From contig CAIXGS010000077.1 in NCBI GenBank assembly GCA_903919125.1, positions 1 to 64,000 of the forward strand: a stretch of 64,000 nt of DNA, given 5' to 3'. The position numbers were made by a program, and so were the translations under genes. The notes under the pieces are model-generated. The model was not told where the DNA came from and made no database searches. It worked only from the letters and a program-made list of their open reading frames with translations. This document shows, in pieces, positions 59,315 to 64,000 of this stretch. Position 1 is the first letter of the stretch, and the number at the start of each line of letters is the position of its first letter. Source of the stretch: an uncultured Spartobacteria bacterium. Its GTDB lineage: Bacteria; Verrucomicrobiota; Verrucomicrobiia; Chthoniobacterales; Chthoniobacteraceae.

Positions 59315-59743
59315 CTACTGCGATCCAGTACCGTTGCAACTCGCGCACTTCGAAAACATTTTTCCGTTACAAAAAGTACATTTGAAGTTCCCATTCTTAC
59401 CTGTTCCTTTGCAAAAGAAACACATGGAACTCGATGTGCCCGAACCACGGCAAGACGCGCACTCCCGTTTTGGTGGCTGCGGTGAGGATCCTGAACCAGA
59501 GGACGCAGACCGCCCAGATCCCCCGCAACTACTGCACCGCCCGAACATTTTTCCGTCGCAAAAACTACACTTAAAGCTGCCGCTCTTTCCTGTCCCTTTG
59601 CAAAAGCTACAAGTAAAACTGCCTGTTCCCGAACCACGGCAGGTGCCGCATACGCTGTCCGCTAAACAGTGCACTGGAGAAAATCCCGCTACGCAGGATA
59701 AAAAGCATAACAGAACCACCAACAAGCGCAGGGTGAGTTTCAT
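59315..59743 (-). CDS. Secreted protein made of two DnaJ-type zinc-finger modules
   Basis: 142 residues with a signal peptide (hydrophobic 4-20, cleavage near residue 28). The mature part has eight CxxC motifs in two sets of four: CGTCRGSG, CSFCKGTG, CSFCDGKM, CSSCGGSG, then CASCRGSG, CFFCKGTG, CTFCNGKM, CASCNGTG, joined by a Ser/Gly/Pro linker. Each set equals the full Cys-rich domain of DnaJ, but there is no J domain. It could bind zinc and unfolded protein outside the cytoplasm, or act as a thiol protein. Confidence 0.8.
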   Translation of the reverse strand: MKLTLRLLVVLLCFLSCVAGFSPVHCLADSVCGTCRGSGTGSFTCSFCKGTGKSGSFKCSFCDGKMFGRCSSCGGSGRSASSGSGSSPQPPKRECASCRGSGTSSSMCFFCKGTGKNGNFKCTFCNGKMFSKCASCNGTGSQ

Positions 59744-59862
59744 AGCGTTAATTTACAGCCCGACGCCCTCGACAGCGAATCTTTTTCATCAAATTGCGCT
59801 GCTTGCTTTTCCACAATAAGCCACCTACTTAAAGACAACTCCCTTTGATGGCCTTTTTTACC

Positions 59863-60240
59863 ATGCAACCGCCTTTTGATGATTCCGAAAAGAGTGCTCG
59901 AACTTGGGGCATGCTTTGTTTCCTTGCTGGATTGAGCGGCTGCTTTCTCCCTTGGTTTGCACACGTTGCAGGGCCTTTGTTCGTGTGGCTTTTCAAGAGA
60001 AACGACCATCCCTTCATAGACACGCAGGGCAAGGAGTCTTTGAACTTTCAGATTTCTATGGCGATCTACTCGCTTGTGGGGTCCGTACTTTTGGCCGTAA
60101 CAATCATAGGGATCTATCTTATCCCCTTCTACTTGGCCGCCCTTTATCTGCTCAATATCGTAGGCGTCGTCCTCGCCTCCATCCGAGCCAGCGAGGGCAA
60201 AGACTTCCGATTCTGGCTCATTCTACGCCTCGTGCGCTAA
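59863..60240 (+). CDS. DUF4870 family membrane protein
   Basis: 125 residues from ATG 59863 (MQPPFDDSEKSARTWGML). ATG 59848 would add five residues. Features of DUF4870 are RTWGMLCFLAGLSGCFLPW, FKRNDHPFIDTQGKESLNFQISM, and a C-terminal hydrophobic region, giving three membrane segments. Role unknown. It is divergent from the zinc-finger gene, and its TAA stop overlaps the stop of the converging FGGY kinase gene. Confidence 0.85.
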   Translation: MQPPFDDSEKSARTWGMLCFLAGLSGCFLPWFAHVAGPLFVWLFKRNDHPFIDTQGKESLNFQISMAIYSLVGSVLLAVTIIGIYLIPFYLAALYLLNIVGVVLASIRASEGKDFRFWLILRLVR

Positions 60241-61718
60241 TCCGACGACAGCACGCTAGGAAGGTGCTTTTTCAACATTTGCTCCAACTTCGTCTGAGCC
60301 AGTCGTGCCTCTCGGTATCGCTCCGCTATTTCAGGACGCGGGTGCAATGGAGTCGTCTGCGGCAACGGCTCCACAGGGATGCCCAATTTTTCCATGGCAA
60401 AAACGGCCGCGCCACGAATAGATGCCTCAGGCTCGGGGTTAGCATAAAGTGGGTGATTCAAAATATCTGCCAACCGCTGGAGCGCCGCCTCAGAGCGCTG
60501 TATCCCGCCGGAGACCAAAAATTTGGGCGCCTCGCCAGTGTAGGCAACCAGCACATCTGCAATCTGAGCGATACGCTGATAGGTGGCCTCGGTGATCGCT
60601 TGGAAAAGATCGAGACCCGTCGTCGCCTGCGTAATCCCCACAACACTGCCGCACAATTCCTCGTTCCAAGTCGGGGCGCGTTCCGCAGTCCAAAACGGAA
60701 GCACCGTCAGTCCGTGATCCGGCCCGGGGCGAAGGGAGAGCGCATCTTCTAATGCGAGCGGATCACCCGCATTGAGCTCTTTCAAACACCACTCACGCAG
60801 ATTGCCCGCATTGCTAACCGCCCCTCCCACAAGGTAACGCGTGGAGTCGGCGCGATAACAAAAAAGCCCAGTGGGCGCCTTCGCCTTTTTTCCCGCTTGC
60901 ATGATACGAAGGGCTGCACTAGTTCCGACGTTAATCGCCGCATAACCAGGCTGCGAGCAACCCGATCCTAAATTCGACGCCACCCCGTCACCGATCCCCG
61001 GCAAAAACTCCATCCGTGCCAACTCTGGAAACTCCGAGGCAAACGAGGCACTTAACTTAAATGGTATATCCTGAACAGGAGATAGTTGCTTAACATCCAA
61101 TTCGCAATGCTCAAGCAATGCTGCGTCCCAATCCAGTTTGGTCGGATTGAAAAGTCCCGTCCCCGAAGCCATCGCCGTGGAATTGAGTAACACTCCGCTC
61201 AACTCATTTTGTAGCCATTCTGCCGGGGAAACCCAGCGCTTCACCCGCTTGAATACATCTGGCTGCCGCCGCTTAAACCACACCAACTTCGCCGGCCAAA
61301 AAGAACTCCGCAGCATGCAACCCGTGCGCTGGTGAACCGCCTTTTCGGAAAACAATTCCCGCAACGTCGCCGCGTTACCTCGGCATCGCGCATCAGCCCA
61401 AGTAATCACGTTAGTAAGTGGCACGCCCTTGGAATCGAGACCGACAAGACTGTGCCAAAAGCACGACATCCCTCCCGCTACAACCGAGCGGCCACGCAAC
61501 TTTTTATCGGCTCGTGCCAGCGACATAGTCCGCGCCAAACACTCCAAAACAGAGCGCAATAGCACGGCAGGCTCCAGCTCCGCGCCACCGTCGGAAGTGG
61601 TGAGCAACGGGTAACCCTGCTGCGCGGTAGTCTCCACCAACCGCGCACCAGTCTTGGAGAAAAGGGCGGTGCGACAGGAGGATGTACCAACGTCAATGGC
61701 AAGAATAAGCGGTTCCAT
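60237..61718 (-). CDS. FGGY-family carbohydrate kinase (gluconokinase/xylulokinase type)
   Basis: 493 residues from ATG 61718 (MEPLILAIDVGTSSCRTALF). A longer frame would add 32 residues. The phosphate-1 motif is DVGTSS, MSCFWHSLVGLD and ITWADARC line the sugar site, INVGTSAALR is the adenosine-domain motif, and FLVSGGIQRSEA is the FGGY signature region. The pattern is closest to gluconokinase-like members, but the sugar is not certain. It is third in the gltX-aroE-kinase run, 20 nt after aroE. Confidence 0.85.
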   Translation of the reverse strand: MEPLILAIDVGTSSCRTALFSKTGARLVETTAQQGYPLLTTSDGGAELEPAVLLRSVLECLARTMSLARADKKLRGRSVVAGGMSCFWHSLVGLDSKGVPLTNVITWADARCRGNAATLRELFSEKAVHQRTGCMLRSSFWPAKLVWFKRRQPDVFKRVKRWVSPAEWLQNELSGVLLNSTAMASGTGLFNPTKLDWDAALLEHCELDVKQLSPVQDIPFKLSASFASEFPELARMEFLPGIGDGVASNLGSGCSQPGYAAINVGTSAALRIMQAGKKAKAPTGLFCYRADSTRYLVGGAVSNAGNLREWCLKELNAGDPLALEDALSLRPGPDHGLTVLPFWTAERAPTWNEELCGSVVGITQATTGLDLFQAITEATYQRIAQIADVLVAYTGEAPKFLVSGGIQRSEAALQRLADILNHPLYANPEPEASIRGAAVFAMEKLGIPVEPLPQTTPLHPRPEIAERYREARLAQTKLEQMLKKHLPSVLSSD

Positions 61719-61738
61719 AAAAAACTCAGCAAGCTCCT

Positions 61739-62662
61739 CTAAGAGCCTCGCGTAGCCGCTGCTTCGAGCAAAGCAGCGCGCATAATCTCCAAAGGAGCGG
61801 GACGACCAAACCAAATTTCAAACGCGAGTGCTCCCTGATGTAACAGCAAGGAAAGACCATTTGCCGTGCGAGCACCGACGGCGGCCGCAGCGGTAATGAG
61901 CTGTGAGCGATTGCTATAAATCGTGTCGTACACGAGATGCGAACTCTGCAAAAATTCCACGGGCAACGGCGAGGGATCGTCTGCATGCATGCCCAAAGAG
62001 CTGCACTGCAAAATCAAATCGGTCATTGCAACCTGTTCGGCCAAAGATGTATCCGTACTCCCCAACGCATACACTTCACTCTCAGATCGACCCGCTGGAT
62101 GCACCCCGCTGACTTCGCCCGCGAGAGCCTCCACTTTCTCCAGAGTCCGGTTCACGAGCGCAATCCGAGGACAGCCTTCTAGAGCGCATTGCAGGGCGAT
62201 CGCCCGTCCCGCCCCCCCCCCAGCCCCTAAAATGAGTACTCGCAACTCGCCGAGGCGGACCCCGAAATCCGCCGCAATCGCCCGAACCAAACCCGGCCCA
62301 TCGGTGTTAAACCCAAAAAGCATTTGGTCACGAATCGCGATCGTATTGACCGCGCCAAGTAGCTCAGCACTTGGATCAACCACATCTAACATCGGAAGGA
62401 CTGCCACCTTGTGCGGAATGGTCAGGTTCACGCCAACGAACCCCGCACGCCCGAGCAGGGGCACCGCCTCGGAAAGCTCCTCGGACAGGATGTGCAAACG
62501 GCCATAGCGCTGAGACAAATAGCAAGCCGAGAGCGCCGCGTTGTGCATCGGAGGTGACGCGGAATGCGCCACCGGATCGCCCAAAACGGCAAGCTTTATC
62601 GGGGCATTGCCAGACCACTGCCTAAGCTCACCAAGACCAAATAGTTGCTCGCTCGATTTCAC
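61739..62662 (-). CDS. aroE: Shikimate dehydrogenase AroE
   Basis: 307 residues from GTG 62662, four nt after the gltX stop. Shikimate-binding SASPPMHNAAL and NLTIPHK carry the catalytic lysine. VNTI and FNTDGPG follow. The NADP-binding loop is LGAGGGAGRA with NRT after it, and the C-terminal block is LLHQGALAFEIWFG. It reduces 3-dehydroshikimate in aromatic amino-acid synthesis. A run of ten C's (62212-62221) encodes the Gly-rich NADP loop, a slippage-prone site. Confidence 0.94.
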   Translation of the reverse strand: MKSSEQLFGLGELRQWSGNAPIKLAVLGDPVAHSASPPMHNAALSACYLSQRYGRLHILSEELSEAVPLLGRAGFVGVNLTIPHKVAVLPMLDVVDPSAELLGAVNTIAIRDQMLFGFNTDGPGLVRAIAADFGVRLGELRVLILGAGGGAGRAIALQCALEGCPRIALVNRTLEKVEALAGEVSGVHPAGRSESEVYALGSTDTSLAEQVAMTDLILQCSSLGMHADDPSPLPVEFLQSSHLVYDTIYSNRSQLITAAAAVGARTANGLSLLLHQGALAFEIWFGRPAPLEIMRAALLEAAATRGS

Positions 62663-62666
62663 GGAA

Positions 62667-64000
62667 TCACAGAGTTACTTGGGCGTGAATAGCGTGCGCG
62701 TGACGCAGCCGGGAAAGGGTCCGCTCCCTTCCAAGCACCTCCAACATTGGAAAGAGGTTCGGCCCAGAGCCGCGTCCTGAAACTGCAACACGCGTGGGTA
62801 GAAGCAGTTCATTCGGCTTGGAATTAAGATCGGCGGCCACCTGCTTAAGGGAACCTTCGAGTGCGGCGGCATCCCAACTTTCAACGGCGCCCCATGCTAG
62901 AGTGAGAGCGGCAAGACGATCAAAGGCGGCGGGTGTGGAAAAAGCCTTGGTGACAGCTTGGGGATCAAACGGATATTCCTCCGTGAAAAAGTAGCTCAAC
63001 CAGCTTGGAACTTCGGCAAGCGTCTTAACCTTCTCGCGCACCAAGGCGAGCACGGGATCCAACGCCGCTGGAGTTTCCACCACAATACCCGCCTTTTCGA
63101 TAAAGGGCAGACTCAGCGCACGGAGCTCCGCAAGAGACGTCTTCTGAAGGTACTGCGTGTTAAACCACAGGCACTTCTCAATGTCGAAATGCGCATTCTT
63201 GCGATTCACTTTTGCCAGATCAAACAAGCGCACGGTCTCATCGAGCTCTAGCACTTCGCGGTTGTCCTTCGGGGACCACCCCAGCAGAGAGAGGTAGTTA
63301 CGCACCGCTCCGGGGAGAAACCCGCCCTCGACGTATCCCGCAATGCTGGCTCCGGCGTCCCGCTTGCTCATTTTGGAGCCGTCCTTGTTTAAGATCAACG
63401 GGATGTGAGCATACGCTGGCGGCTGAACATCGAGCGCCTTAAACAGCTCCAGATGCTTTGGCGTGTTTGAAAGATGGTCTTCACCGCGGATCACGTGGGA
63501 GATCTTCATTTCAATATCATCCACCACGTTCACAAAATGAAAAATCCATGAGCCGTCGGGTCGGCGAATGGTCATGTCTGGATGTGTCTCAGGATTAGAC
63601 AAATCGAAGGCGATGCTCCCGCAAACGATGTCATGGACGGTGACAACTTCGCGCTTGGAACGGAAACGCCAAGCTCCGTTATCTTCATACAAACAACCGG
63701 CCGCTAGCAACTTTTGAAAATAACGTTCGTAAATTGCTTCGCGCTCAGACTGAAAATAAGGCCCGTATTCGCCACCGACCTCAGGACCTTCGTCCCAGTC
63801 TAGGCCCAACCAGCGCAACCCATCCAAAATAACTGCCACCGCCTCAGGCGTGTTTCGCGCCTTATCGGTATCCTCAATTCGCAACACAAACTTACCTCCC
63901 GCATGTCTGGCAAATAACCAGTTGAACAAGGCCGTCCTCCCCCCGCCCACGTGCAGATAACCGGTGGGAGAAGGAGCGAAGCGAACGCGGATTTCAGGAT
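62667..64000 (-). CDS. gltX: Glutamyl-tRNA synthetase GltX (5' end beyond right edge)
   Basis: 444 codons are visible. The frame continues to the right edge as EIRVRFAPSPTGYLHVGGGRT, so only a few N-terminal residues are missing. The class I HIGH motif is HVGG, and KMSKS is KMSKRDAG. ALFNWLFARH, VLRIEDTD and FHFVNVVDDIEMKISHVIRGEDHLSNT (split here by position, all contiguous) are typical of GluRS. It charges tRNA-Glu. It is first in the run with aroE and the FGGY kinase. Confidence 0.96.
   Translation of the reverse strand, partial: PEIRVRFAPSPTGYLHVGGGRTALFNWLFARHAGGKFVLRIEDTDKARNTPEAVAVILDGLRWLGLDWDEGPEVGGEYGPYFQSEREAIYERYFQKLLAAGCLYEDNGAWRFRSKREVVTVHDIVCGSIAFDLSNPETHPDMTIRRPDGSWIFHFVNVVDDIEMKISHVIRGEDHLSNTPKHLELFKALDVQPPAYAHIPLILNKDGSKMSKRDAGASIAGYVEGGFLPGAVRNYLSLLGWSPKDNREVLELDETVRLFDLAKVNRKNAHFDIEKCLWFNTQYLQKTSLAELRALSLPFIEKAGIVVETPAALDPVLALVREKVKTLAEVPSWLSYFFTEEYPFDPQAVTKAFSTPAAFDRLAALTLAWGAVESWDAAALEGSLKQVAADLNSKPNELLLPTRVAVSGRGSGPNLFPMLEVLGRERTLSRLRHAHAIHAQVTL

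Noticed and set aside
59334-59819. 161-codon plus-strand frame opposite the zinc-finger gene
   Set aside because: It mirrors the duplicated CxxC modules on the other strand and has no family features or signal.
59904-60752. 282-codon plus-strand frame overlapping DUF4870 and the FGGY kinase
   Set aside because: It is out of frame with DUF4870 and antisense to the kinase, both of which have clear family motifs.

Overview
The window looks like a chromosome segment of a member of the Planctomycetota-Verrucomicrobiota-Chlamydiota group, most likely Verrucomicrobiota. The placement is inferred from gene content: a secreted DUF1080-type protein, a sulfatase with a C-terminal EF-hand tail, a GldA/permease/GldG/DUF4340 ABC cluster, an M48 peptidase fused to a TerB-like tail, and a general lack of strong Shine-Dalgarno sites. 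No rRNA or phylogenetic marker was compared.

Region 1 (1-20421, minus strand) is a single giant open reading frame that enters from the left edge and starts at 20421. It gives at least 6807 residues built from an octapeptide (consensus L-T-T-x-Q-V-x-A), encoded by a 24-bp repeat whose register is identical at every place I tested across 20.3 kb (about 850 octads). On top of this lies a 408-bp (17-octad, 136-residue) higher-order repeat, marked by one E-T-G-D octad per unit. The units form four blocks separated by phase breaks that are themselves multiples of 24 bp. DNA similarity between units is highest at the left edge (C-terminal side) and decays toward the N-terminus.

Region 2 (20422-31652) holds, on the minus strand, an M48 metallopeptidase, a methyltransferase and a KpsF/KdsD-like isomerase (the last two joined by an ATGA overlap). 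Then come tRNA-Lys and a secreted SGNH hydrolase. On the plus strand is an ABC export/gliding-type cluster (ATPase, permease, GldG-like, DUF4340).

Region 3 (31804-41691) contains a small unknown gene, an O-methyltransferase and a beta-carbonic anhydrase. It then has an unusual minus-strand cluster: ExoD-like membrane protein with a histone-H1-like tail, a small Lys/Ala-rich protein, an intact P-type ATPase without a CPC motif, a CorA-like protein that stops before the GMN motif, and a P-type ATPase homologue lacking the N domain and all catalytic motifs. This cluster and the giant repeat gene are the best candidates for undescribed biology.

Region 4 (42149-54521) holds a sulfatase, a repeat-bearing lipoprotein, tRNA-Val, an ABC-2 permease, a Pls-type nonribosomal peptide synthetase, a DUF1080 protein with a clear terminator, an aldolase and thiC.

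Region 5 (54720-64000) is mostly housekeeping. On the plus strand are a HAD phosphatase, sppA, a CPBP protease, thiL, tsaE and tsaB in a tight run. A secreted DnaJ-zinc-finger protein and a DUF4870 protein follow. The minus-strand run is gltX (cut by the right edge), aroE and an FGGY kinase.
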